Assembly: GCA_029212405.1 (NCBI GenBank)
Contig: JARGNR010000053.1
Coordinates: 1 to 45,528, forward strand
Reading direction: 5' to 3'
Origin: Saprospiraceae bacterium
GTDB lineage: Bacteria > Bacteroidota > Bacteroidia > Chitinophagales > Saprospiraceae
Length of the DNA stretch: 45,528 nucleotides
Position 1 is the first letter of the stretch. Every line of letters begins with the position of its first letter. The translations under genes were made by a program, and so were the position numbers. Shown here one piece after another: positions 33,327 to 41,172 of this stretch. The notes beneath the pieces were generated by a model, which worked only from the letters and a program-made list of their open reading frames with translations, ran no database searches and had not been told where the DNA came from.

Positions 33327-34373
33327 CTAATTTTTATGTATTGATGTTAGTAAATTATTTGACAGTTCTATCACTGCATCAATCTGAGAAAGACTGTGAA
33401 TTTGTGGATTTTCCTCAATGGGATAAATCCTTTCGGGTCCATCAAAGAATTGATGCAAATCAAAAACCAATTCTATTTTTATTTTCTTATCATTCTCAAT
33501 AATTAAATTTACAGGCAATTCTATTGTTCTCAATGCAACATCAGATCCAGTATGTAAGGCTATTCCAGTTTCTGTATTGCCATCTCCATCCAAATCAATA
33601 TTTCCTTCAACTTTTAGGAAGATGTAGCTCATCCAGCTGAACCAATTTTCTGCAGGTTTTGCCAGTGGATGACCAGATGGAAAGTCACCTGGATCCATTT
33701 TATTCAACTCTGGAGGGACCCCAATGTTAAATCTTAAATTAGAATAATTGCCTGTAGGCACATTTGGTAGGGTATAGGTGTATCCGTTCATTGCCAAATC
33801 AAGAGTTGAATGAGTCACATTTAAGTTGTGAAATTGAACATCATCTATCAGGACTTCATCGATTTTGATATCTGAAGTGTAAAATGAACACCTTGTAAAA
33901 TTAATTGTCTTTCCATCTGGATACGTATAGGGTTCAAACAATACCAATGGTGCTCCGTCAAACTGCAACTTTATATTGATGTCTATTGACCCAGTTTCTA
34001 CATAGGTATATTCAACATTGGTGCTTCGTTGAAATGAATTTCCAGCCTTGTCGGTTGCAATAATCGATACAGTTAGCGAACCGCTATTAGTAAATGTAAG
34101 TTCGAATACTTCTGAAATAGCATCAAGTGTTCCACTTAAATTAAGTTGACGCGACTCTACTTGATTTTCAGGTCCTTCTATTTGAATAGTGGCGAGATCC
34201 AATTCTATATTATCTTCAATATTTGCCATTACGGTGAGCATGTCGCCCGTGATGTACATTTCAGATTCTTGTGGGGTGAGAAGCTCAATTGTTGGAGCAA
34301 CTTCATCCTTATCACATGCTATAAATATTATTGAAAGTAATAATGTATAAAAACCTAATTTATAATGATTCAT
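33327..34373 (-). CDS. MbnP-family lipoprotein with N-terminal Ig-like domain
   Basis: A 348-residue lipoprotein (lipobox FIAC, Cys 20). The first part (about 25-125) is a beta sandwich of the bacterial Ig type: PTIELLTPQESEMYITGD, IEDNIELDLATIQIEG and SIIATDKAGNSFQRS. The second part (about 130-340) is MbnP-like: INIKLQFDGAPLVLFEPYTYP, INFTRCSFYTSDIKI, GHPLAKPAENWFSWMSYIFL and NIDLDGDGNTETG. Here the Trp motif is NWFSW in place of HWGW. It is the first gene of the MbnP-MbnP-MbnH operon and lies divergent from a TlpA-like gene. Copper binding is inferred from the family. The Ig domain may serve to bind a partner or space the domain from the membrane. Confidence 0.75.
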   Translation of the reverse strand: MNHYKLGFYTLLLSIIFIACDKDEVAPTIELLTPQESEMYITGDMLTVMANIEDNIELDLATIQIEGPENQVESRQLNLSGTLDAISEVFELTFTNSGSLTVSIIATDKAGNSFQRSTNVEYTYVETGSIDINIKLQFDGAPLVLFEPYTYPDGKTINFTRCSFYTSDIKIDEVLIDDVQFHNLNVTHSTLDLAMNGYTYTLPNVPTGNYSNLRFNIGVPPELNKMDPGDFPSGHPLAKPAENWFSWMSYIFLKVEGNIDLDGDGNTETGIALHTGSDVALRTIELPVNLIIENDKKIKIELVFDLHQFFDGPERIYPIEENPQIHSLSQIDAVIELSNNLLTSIHKN

Positions 34374-34392
34374 TTGCTTTTTATTCTAGGTA

Positions 34393-34400
34393 CAAAATTA
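34393..34400 (-). promoter_or_regulatory. -7 box for the MbnP/MbnH operon
   Basis: Minus strand TAATTTTG, matching TAnnTTTG, 19 bases before the start at 34373. The divergent region to the TlpA gene is 129 bases long, enough for a shared regulator, but I see no clear operator. Confidence 0.5.
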
Positions 34401-34502
34401 GAGTAATAGTCTAAACATCTTTACTAAATATTTGTTAAACTGACTTAATGTATATTCAATAAGACGTTTTCTATGTATTATAACTAATAATTCCAACGGA
34501 AT

Positions 34503-35006
34503 ATGAAAAAAAATAGTTGTCATTGGATTGTCACGTTTATTTGCCTTTTTGGATTTCCCTATTTATTAATGGGACAGGTGAAAATATTTGAGAAATTTGA
34601 TGAATTTAACCAAGTGGTATTAGAAAATATTAGCGAAGACACCACCTATGTAATCAACTTTTGGGCTACTTGGTGTGGACCATGTGTAAAGGAGTTGCCC
34701 TATTTCGAAGAATTGAATGAAAAATATGCTTCTATGGCATTCAAGCAGGTATTAGTTAGTCTTGATTCACCCAGAAAGATGGATAGCAAAGTCGTTCCAT
34801 TTATTGAAGAAAATGAGGTTAAATCTGAAGTTGTTTTGCTAGCTGATGGAAAATATAACAATTGGATCGATTTGGTAGATCCCCGGTGGTCGGGTGCAAT
34901 TCCCATCACTTTAATACTAAAAGGAAACGAAAAACTCTTTTATGAAAAAGAATTTCATAGCATGGAAGAGATCGAAATAGAATTATTAAAATTATTCAAG
35001 ATTTAA
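34503..35006 (+). CDS. TlpA-like thioredoxin-fold protein
   Basis: A 167-residue exported thioredoxin-fold protein of the TlpA/ResA group. It has a signal peptide (about 1-25), then VINFWATWCGPCVKELPYFEEL with the WCGPC redox site, and a cis-Pro loop in SGAIPITLIL. Such proteins reduce disulfides of apo-cytochromes c or copper-site proteins in the periplasm. The next gene, another thioredoxin-fold protein, starts 17 bases later. Divergent from the MbnP/MbnH operon, it would suit keeping that operon's haem or copper sites reduced; this link is inference. Confidence 0.85.
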   Translation: MKKNSCHWIVTFICLFGFPYLLMGQVKIFEKFDEFNQVVLENISEDTTYVINFWATWCGPCVKELPYFEELNEKYASMAFKQVLVSLDSPRKMDSKVVPFIEENEVKSEVVLLADGKYNNWIDLVDPRWSGAIPITLILKGNEKLFYEKEFHSMEEIEIELLKLFKI

Positions 35007-35022
35007 ATTAAATATAAGTAGA

Positions 35023-35619
35023 ATGAAAAATTTAGTAAACACATTATTGTTGGCATGTTTAGTGGCATTCACAGTTACAGCACAATCAGGGTATGCCGTT
35101 GGAGATAAGGCATCAGATTTTAATCTAAAAGGGATTGATGATAAAATGCATAGTATGGCCAGTATGGAAGATGCAAAAGGATTTATTGTAACATTTACCT
35201 GTAATACATGTCCTTATGCAGTAATGTATGAAGATCGTTTGATTGAATTGCAAAATGAATTTGGTCCCAAAGGATATCAAGTAGTGGCGATTAATCCAAA
35301 TGATCCAGATGTGAAGCCTGGCGATTCATTCGCAAGTATGAAGGTTAGAGCTGAAGAAAAATCTTTCAACTTTCCTTATTTATTTGATGAAGGACAAGTT
35401 GTTTACCCAATGTATGGTGCAACGAAGACTCCTCATGTTTTCTTATTGGACAAATCTTTGACTGTTAAGTATATCGGTGCTATTGATGACAGTCCTAGAG
35501 ATGCAAGTGCAGTGGAAGAAAGATATTTGGCAAACGCAATTAATGCACTTGAAATGAGTAAAGATCCAGACCCATCATTCACAAAAGCGATAGGCTGTAG
35601 TATTAAGGTGAAATCATAA
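35023..35619 (+). CDS. Thioredoxin-family (AhpC/ResA-like) protein
   Basis: A 198-residue exported thioredoxin-fold protein with a signal peptide (KNLVNTLLLACLVAFTVTAQ). It opens YAVGDKASDFNLKGIDDK like AhpC/TSA members and has the active site FTCNTCPYAVMYEDRL, a CxxC with Asn-Thr between the cysteines. Later it shows VVAINPNDPDV, YGATKTPHVFLLDK with the cis-Pro, and a C-terminal extension containing a further Cys (AIGCSIKV). It probably acts in the periplasm as a thiol oxidoreductase or peroxidase and is the second gene of the pair with TlpA. A terminator follows 45 bases after its stop. Confidence 0.8.
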   Translation: MKNLVNTLLLACLVAFTVTAQSGYAVGDKASDFNLKGIDDKMHSMASMEDAKGFIVTFTCNTCPYAVMYEDRLIELQNEFGPKGYQVVAINPNDPDVKPGDSFASMKVRAEEKSFNFPYLFDEGQVVYPMYGATKTPHVFLLDKSLTVKYIGAIDDSPRDASAVEERYLANAINALEMSKDPDPSFTKAIGCSIKVKS

Positions 35620-35663
35620 AGTGATTCAAATCGTTTTTGGATACATACGATTTTAAGAATAAT

Positions 35664-35697
35664 AAGGAGGTAATGTTCATTTCATTACTTCCTTTTT
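35664..35697 (+). terminator. Terminator after the thioredoxin pair
   Basis: A 12-bp stem (35664-35675 with 35683-35694, one G-U) with a 7-base loop is followed by a T-run. It separates the thioredoxin pair from the next lipoprotein gene and shows that an upstream start for that gene would lie before the terminator. Confidence 0.8.
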
Positions 35698-35738
35698 ATT
35701 TTAAAGGGTACTTTTGCCAAATAAATAAAGAAGCGTAT

Positions 35739-36212
35739 ATGTATAAAGTACTTATTTTTTTAGTAGCAATTGCTTTAAGTTTTGGAAGTTGTAAATCTGA
35801 TAAGTCATCATCTTACCCCTCTAAAGATTTGTTGAAGCATGGTTTTGCCATCAGTATCAAAGCACCAGAAGATGCAGTTATAAAATCGGATGATTATGGG
35901 TTAATGCAAGAACTGTCTATTCAAAAAGGGGAGGAGTACAATATTCAAATATTTAAGAGTATGGCCACTACTTCCAATCTCAAGGAAGCATTACAGGGTC
36001 AGAAAACATTGGTCAAATCGGATCGGTATTTTTCTAAAGTTATTGAAGAGTATGACAATGGGTTTATCTTTGAGAAGAAGATAGATGACATCATTAATTA
36101 TGATTTCAGGTACGTAAAAGTAGTAGGAGACAATGAATACGTCTACCAGACTGGAATGATGGGCAGTTACACAGAAGAGAGTGTAAGAGCGATGTATAAT
36201 TCAGTACAATAA
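35739..36212 (+). CDS. Small lipoprotein of unknown function
   Basis: A 157-residue lipoprotein: MYKVLIFLVAIALSFGSC with Cys 18 as the acylated residue, then a Ser/Lys-rich linker (KSDKSSSYPSKD). The compact alpha/beta domain contains FAISIKAPEDAVIKSDD, MQELSIQKGEEYNIQIF, a helix with LKEALQGQKTLVKSDRYFSKVI and two final strands. I do not recognise the family. The start is set at 35739 because a terminator hairpin (35664-35697) lies within the longer open frame and the lipoprotein signal begins exactly here. Confidence 0.75.
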   Translation: MYKVLIFLVAIALSFGSCKSDKSSSYPSKDLLKHGFAISIKAPEDAVIKSDDYGLMQELSIQKGEEYNIQIFKSMATTSNLKEALQGQKTLVKSDRYFSKVIEEYDNGFIFEKKIDDIINYDFRYVKVVGDNEYVYQTGMMGSYTEESVRAMYNSVQ

Positions 36213-36475
36213 GTGTTCTTTATTAAGAAACTTGAAGTAGTTTTTCGCCAAATATAAGTACAATGAATAGGGCAATTGCGAATATTATCATAATGGGGTG
36301 GGTTTAATTTGCTTAGTAAATGTACATATTAATAAGAGGTTTGTCAATAGGACATATATTTTATTAACACATTTTTATTATTTAATATATATCAATAATT
36401 GTGCCTAAGCATACTATGTATAGTGGGTTAATAATATTAATTACATTTATTATATGAAGGAGGTGCAGAAATTAC

Positions 36476-37174
36476 ATGAAGGAGAATCAAGAACAAGATT
36501 TACAAGTACTATATAGAGATGAACATTACGTAGCCATTAATAAACCGCCTGGCTTCATTGTTCATAAGTCTTCGATGACTCGAAATGCGACCGAGGTTGT
36601 ATTGCAAACATTGAGAAATCAATTAAATCAATGGGTATATCCTGTGCATAGATTGGACAGAAAGACGAGTGGAGTATTGATATTGTCCTTAAGTTCCGAA
36701 GCTAATCGACCATTGGCAAATCTCTTTCAGACGCATAAAATTGAGAAGGAATATAGAGCCATTTTAAGAGGATGGACTGAACGTAATGGAAGGATTGATT
36801 ATAACTTGGTCAATGATGCTGGAAAAACACAATCTGCTATTACGAGTTATAAAACCTTGCAGCATTATGAAATAGATTTGCCTCACGGTAAATTTCAAAC
36901 ATCAAGATATTCTGAAGTCGAATTGCTTCCTACTACTGGAAGAATGCACCAATTAAGAAAACATATGGCTCATATATTTCACCCAATTCTTGGTGATCGA
37001 CCCCATGGGTGTAATAAACAAAATCGACTGTGGAAAGATAAATTTGGAATGGATACTATGTTGTTACATGCTCGTAGATTAAAATTTTCCCATCCGTTTT
37101 TAAATCAGGACATTGAAATCACTGCCCCATTTTTTGAGGAATATCAACGAGTGAAGTCCATTTTAAAACCATAA
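36476..37174 (+). CDS. truC: tRNA pseudouridine synthase TruC (RluA family)
   Basis: A 232-residue RluA-family pseudouridine synthase. The sequence follows TruC, which makes pseudouridine at position 65 of tRNA: YRDEHYVAINKPPGFIVHKS, TLRNQLNQWVYPVHRLDRKTSG with the catalytic Asp in HRLDR (D61), IEKEYRAILRGW, and LLPTTGRMHQLRKHMAHIFHPILGD. No S4 domain is present, as in TruC. An unusually good Shine-Dalgarno sequence (AAGGAGGTG, 36457-36465) lies 10 bases before the ATG, and a 20-codon upstream frame (36454-36516) overlaps the start. Its last 12 bases overlap the convergent SET-domain gene. Confidence 0.9.
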   Translation: MKENQEQDLQVLYRDEHYVAINKPPGFIVHKSSMTRNATEVVLQTLRNQLNQWVYPVHRLDRKTSGVLILSLSSEANRPLANLFQTHKIEKEYRAILRGWTERNGRIDYNLVNDAGKTQSAITSYKTLQHYEIDLPHGKFQTSRYSEVELLPTTGRMHQLRKHMAHIFHPILGDRPHGCNKQNRLWKDKFGMDTMLLHARRLKFSHPFLNQDIEITAPFFEEYQRVKSILKP

Positions 37175-37540
37175 TTTGTCCGTGTTTCCGGGTTCGCCAT
37201 GATAATTTAGGGTAATTTCTTCTCCAGGTTCAATTGATTTTATGGCTTCAATATCTATGGTTTGATTCTGTATGTCTAAAATGAAATTTGCGTTTGGATG
37301 GAGTTCGTGGTTGTAGATGCTGCCAAAACCAAGAGCAATGGCACATTCATTTAAATCATTGCCCCATAAAAAATAATAATCATGTAGCACTGTTTTATGG
37401 ATCACGGGTAATTCCTCTTGAGGAATAATGAGAACTGGACATATTTCTATTACTTCCCCTTCTTCTATTGCTTGACTCGTAAATACGCCCCGTCCTTTTC
37501 CTTCTGAATAGGTAATATATAGTCCTGGTTTTTGATTCAT
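37163..37540 (-). CDS. SET-domain protein
   Basis: A 125-residue stand-alone SET-domain protein, a likely S-adenosylmethionine-dependent lysine methyltransferase. Motifs are GKGRGVFTSQAIEEGEVIE near the N-terminus, GFGSIYNHELHPNANF (the NH-x-x-x-PN SAM-binding segment), and GEEITLNYHGE with the catalytic-site Tyr. No pre-SET or post-SET regions are present, as is common in bacteria. The target protein is unknown; ribosomal or other basic proteins are targets of some bacterial relatives. The start ATG lies two bases after the stop of the EamA transporter, so the two are co-transcribed. Confidence 0.85.
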   Translation of the reverse strand: MNQKPGLYITYSEGKGRGVFTSQAIEEGEVIEICPVLIIPQEELPVIHKTVLHDYYFLWGNDLNECAIALGFGSIYNHELHPNANFILDIQNQTIDIEAIKSIEPGEEITLNYHGEPGNTDKLWF

Positions 37541-37542
37541 GG

Positions 37543-38427
37543 TCAAACGTTCTTTTTCTTAATCAAATATACTCCAGTAAGAATTAAACTCATACTGATG
37601 AATATAATCAATCCTATAGGTTCCCCATCAAAAAATCCCCAACCCATAGCAACAAGGGGCATCAAATATGCTACCGAACTTCCAAAAACAGCATTGGTAT
37701 CTTGGATTAATTTATAAAAAATGATGGTTGCCAATACTGTTCCTACCAAGGAAAGAAGCAAGACCGCTCCCATGGAATACATCTGCTGCTGGTTCCATTC
37801 AATTTGAGTCAACGTACCTCGATATAACAAAAAGGCAATAGCCGGTGGACCAATAAGAAAAAAGGAAACAGCACTGATAATTAGACTTCTAACATTTTGA
37901 AAATAATGTTTTACCAGATTGCCACTCATCCCATAACAAAGCGTGCCGAATACCACAAAAAGGCCATACCATAAATTGGTGTTTTCTCCCTCAGATTTAC
38001 CAAATATCATTAAAAGTGCAGCCCCTAAAAATCCAATAACAACACCAATAATTTTTGAAGAATCTATCTTTGTTTTAAATACTATGAGACCTATCAACAA
38101 GGTCCAAATTGGGGTCAAACTGTTCAATAATCCAGAAACAGTGCTATTGATATTGGTCTGAGCCATAAAATACATGAATGCTGGAATCCCACTTCCTGTC
38201 AAACCGACGGCAAGAAATAGTTTCCATTGATTCCAAGGAACATTTTTTCTCTGAAAATATAAAATAGGTGTAAAGGCAAGCGATGAAATAGAAATTCGCA
38301 TACATGCCAAGTCGAGAGGTTCAAACGCAATAAGTGCCTTTTTAATTAAAATAAAAGAACTTCCCCACACGAGACTTAGTGCCAGTAGAATAAAGATTGA
38401 TTTCAGCTCTATTGGCTTCTCTTGCAT
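37543..38427 (-). CDS. EamA-family (DMT) transporter
   Basis: A 294-residue inner-membrane transporter of the drug/metabolite transporter superfamily, with the duplicated EamA unit of five helices. It starts LKSIFILLALSLVWGSSFILIK and has the second-half repeat GLFVVFGTLCYGMSGNLVKHY, ending with a short Lys-rich tail (KKKNV) on the cytoplasmic side. The exported metabolite is unknown. It follows the methionine aminopeptidase gene by 41 bases and is itself followed by the SET-domain gene, so the three probably form an operon. Confidence 0.85.
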   Translation of the reverse strand: MQEKPIELKSIFILLALSLVWGSSFILIKKALIAFEPLDLACMRISISSLAFTPILYFQRKNVPWNQWKLFLAVGLTGSGIPAFMYFMAQTNINSTVSGLLNSLTPIWTLLIGLIVFKTKIDSSKIIGVVIGFLGAALLMIFGKSEGENTNLWYGLFVVFGTLCYGMSGNLVKHYFQNVRSLIISAVSFFLIGPPAIAFLLYRGTLTQIEWNQQQMYSMGAVLLLSLVGTVLATIIFYKLIQDTNAVFGSSVAYLMPLVAMGWGFFDGEPIGLIIFISMSLILTGVYLIKKKNV

Positions 38428-38468
38428 GTTTTACTAATTGAATGGTGGAGTAGTTGTTTTGCTAATGG

Positions 38469-39236
38469 CTAAAATTCGAATACACCATTTTCTTCTGTCA
38501 AGATTATCGGCAATCCATCAGTAACCACAAGCGTGTGTTCGTGCTGGGTCACAAAACTATTGTCTTTTGTCTTCATGGTCCATCCGTCTTCCATTTGATG
38601 TACATACTTCGATTTTGTTGAAATGAACGTTTCTAAAGCTATGACTGAATTTTTACGAAAACGCTGAGTGTTGAATCGATCTCTGTAATTGGCTATTTCA
38701 GTCGGGGGTTCATGCAATTTCCTACCAATCCCATGACCACACAGATTTTTTATCACATTAAACCCTCGTCTTTTCGCTTCTTTCTCTATCAGGCCACCTA
38801 CATTAGAAATTCTAACACCATCTTTTATTTTGGAAATAGCCATTTGAAGAATTTCTTGGGATGCTTTTACCAAGGGAGCATGATTATGAATATCTTCCCC
38901 AAGTACAAAAGAACCTCCATTATCTCCATAATACCCATTCAGAGCAGCCGAAACATCTATGTTCACTAAATCTCCCTCTTTCAATATTATGTTATCTGTG
39001 GGAATTCCATGACAAGCTACGTGGTTGATACTAATACAAGTATGTCCAGGGAAATTGTAATCTTTTATAGGAGCAGATACCGCCCCAAATTCAGCAAGTA
39101 ATTTACCACCATATTCATCCAATTCCTTGGTTGTCATTCCAATCTTGGTGAATTCCTTCATTTTCTTTAAGGTTATGGCCACAGCTCGTCCAACTGCTTT
39201 TAACCCTTCTAATTCTTCCTCGTTTTTTATTGACAT
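38469..39236 (-). CDS. map: Type I methionyl aminopeptidase
   Basis: A 255-residue cytoplasmic metalloenzyme that removes the initiator Met. All metal and substrate residues of the pita-bread fold are present: H75 (VACHGIP), D93 (NIDVSAAL), D104 (YGDNGG), H167 (CGHGIG), E201 (ALETFIST) and E232 (QHEHTLVV). The usual ALEPF segment reads ALETF, a small variation. Such a second, non-ribosomal-operon copy is common in Bacteroidota; whether this is the only copy cannot be told from the window. Confidence 0.95.
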   Translation of the reverse strand: MSIKNEEELEGLKAVGRAVAITLKKMKEFTKIGMTTKELDEYGGKLLAEFGAVSAPIKDYNFPGHTCISINHVACHGIPTDNIILKEGDLVNIDVSAALNGYYGDNGGSFVLGEDIHNHAPLVKASQEILQMAISKIKDGVRISNVGGLIEKEAKRRGFNVIKNLCGHGIGRKLHEPPTEIANYRDRFNTQRFRKNSVIALETFISTKSKYVHQMEDGWTMKTKDNSFVTQHEHTLVVTDGLPIILTEENGVFEF

Positions 39237-39392
39237 ACTATTTATAATGTGGGTTTTCGAAATCCGATTTAATCTAATTTATCATAAGAGCGTTCGTCAG
39301 GCTATACAAACAGGCTTGCATAGATTATGTTCAAATGATCATTGTATAAGACTTTCGTTTACTGGAATGTATCAAAAGATCAACTATTCCAT

Positions 39393-41069
39393 TCACGTTA
39401 GTTTACTTTTTTGTTTACTAATAACTTGTATCATCGAAGCCAATAATGTAACCAAAGCGCATCCTATAAAATTCAACATTAAATAAGAAACTACATCAGC
39501 CTTATAGACAACAATCACAATAATTTGTGAAACAATGGCTGCATAAAATATGGCATTTCCTTTGATCCATTTTAAATAAAATCCAACAAGGAATATACCC
39601 AGTATAGTTCCATAAAATATACTTCCGATTATGTTGACAAATTGAATCAAGTTCTCAAAAAGAGTTCCATAGCATGCAAATCCGATTGCAATAAGTCCCC
39701 ACATCAATGTCAACATTTTTGACATAAATACATAATGTTTTTCACTTCGACCCGGAGCAATACTTCGTTTATACAAATCTACAGATGTTGTCGTTCCCAG
39801 AGCATTTAATTCTGATGCAGTACTCGACATAGCCGCTGAGAATATCATGGCCAGTAATAATCCGATCAAACCCTTAGGGAGATGATTCAAAATAAACGTA
39901 ATAAATACGTAATCTTTATCATTGGTTTCAACACTGGGCAAGGCAGTTTTTATGAGGTCCTTGGCTTTGTTTCGAATGACTTTCTCTTCGCTATTGATTT
40001 TTCCTATTGCCGTTGTAAGCTCAGGAGTCAGGCCTTGTTCGGCAACAGAGGTGTAAATCTTTTGCTTTTCTAGATAGAGTAGGTCATATTCATCTTCCAC
40101 TGTTCTATACGCATCTGCACTAGATGTTTCATAGATCTCCTGACCAACAGGGTTAAAGAATACCGGAGCTTTGTTGAACTGATAAAATACAAAGACAAGA
40201 ACTCCTACAAGTAAGATGAAAAACTGCATGGGTACCTTCAATAGACCATTCATAATTAATCCCATCCTACTTTCCTTGATAGATTTAGCAGATAAATACC
40301 TTTGAACTTGTGATTGGTCCGTTCCAAAGTAGGATAGCATCAAAAACAAACCTCCTGTGATTCCTGACCAAAACGTATATCTTGAATTTAAATCAACACT
40401 AAAGTCTAGAACGTCCATCTTATCACTTGCTCCTGCGATTTTTAATGAATCAATAAATCCAACACCATCAGGCAAATAACTTAGGATTAAATAAAATGCA
40501 ACAAACATACCCAACATGATCACACCCATCTGTTGTTTTTGCGTCACATTTACTGCTTTTGTGCCTCCAGAAACAGTATAAATTATGACAAGAATACCAA
40601 TTACGACAATCAACGTATACAAATTCCAGCCAATGATGGTGGAAAGAATGATGGCAGGTGCATAAATGGTGATTCCAGCAGCTAGTCCTCTTTGTACTAA
40701 AAAAAGAATCGCAGCAAGTGTCCGAGTTTTTAAATCAAATCTAGATTCTAAAAACTCATACGCTGTATATACTTTTAACTTGTGGTAAATTGGGATAAAC
40801 GTTATGCATATAATGACCATGGCTATAGGCAGACCAAAGTAAAATTGTACGAAACCCATTCCATCGTGGTACGCTTGACCAGGAGTGGACAAAAAAGTAA
40901 TTGCACTGGCTTGCGTTGCCATTACACTTAAACCTACAGTAGCCCATTTTGCTTCTTTACCACCTAGGATGTAGTTTTCCATTCCAGAAGACTTACGTGT
41001 CTTCCATATTCCATATACAACTATAAAAATAAGGGTAGCGCATAAGATGATCCAATCAATCGATGCCAT
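39393..41069 (-). CDS. Sodium:solute symporter (SSS family)
   Basis: A 558-residue inner-membrane Na+-coupled transporter with the SSS signature MENYILGGKEAKWATVGLSV (about 30-49), a first core helix ATQASAITFLSTPGQAY, and a long hydrophilic insertion (about 310-380) between helices near the centre. The insertion is rich in charged residues and may form a soluble loop. The start ATG follows at once after the stop of a 33-residue membrane protein, which itself follows a PIG-L deacetylase gene. A transporter for the deacetylated or amino-sugar product would fit this operon, but the substrate is inferred. Confidence 0.85.
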   Translation of the reverse strand: MASIDWIILCATLIFIVVYGIWKTRKSSGMENYILGGKEAKWATVGLSVMATQASAITFLSTPGQAYHDGMGFVQFYFGLPIAMVIICITFIPIYHKLKVYTAYEFLESRFDLKTRTLAAILFLVQRGLAAGITIYAPAIILSTIIGWNLYTLIVVIGILVIIYTVSGGTKAVNVTQKQQMGVIMLGMFVAFYLILSYLPDGVGFIDSLKIAGASDKMDVLDFSVDLNSRYTFWSGITGGLFLMLSYFGTDQSQVQRYLSAKSIKESRMGLIMNGLLKVPMQFFILLVGVLVFVFYQFNKAPVFFNPVGQEIYETSSADAYRTVEDEYDLLYLEKQKIYTSVAEQGLTPELTTAIGKINSEEKVIRNKAKDLIKTALPSVETNDKDYVFITFILNHLPKGLIGLLLAMIFSAAMSSTASELNALGTTTSVDLYKRSIAPGRSEKHYVFMSKMLTLMWGLIAIGFACYGTLFENLIQFVNIIGSIFYGTILGIFLVGFYLKWIKGNAIFYAAIVSQIIVIVVYKADVVSYLMLNFIGCALVTLLASMIQVISKQKSKLT

Positions 41070-41171
41070 CTAAGTAAATGTTTTCATAATTACATAAAAG
41101 AGTACAATGTACAGTACATTTAAAAGCAGGACTATGGTATAACTCTTGTCCCATTGTGGTGAATCTTCCAT
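41070..41171 (-). CDS. 33-residue membrane protein, probable symporter accessory subunit
   Basis: A very short frame (33 residues) that fills the gap between two genes exactly. Its ATG is one base after the stop of the PIG-L gene, and its TAG is followed immediately by the ATG of the SSS symporter. It has a hydrophilic start (MEDSPQWDKSYT), then one hydrophobic helix (IVLLLNVLYIVLFYVIM) and a short basic end. SSS transporters are often accompanied by small helical proteins encoded directly upstream, so an accessory role is likely. The seamless junctions suggest translational coupling. Confidence 0.65.
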   Translation of the reverse strand: MEDSPQWDKSYTIVLLLNVLYIVLFYVIMKTFT

Positions 41172-41172
41172 G

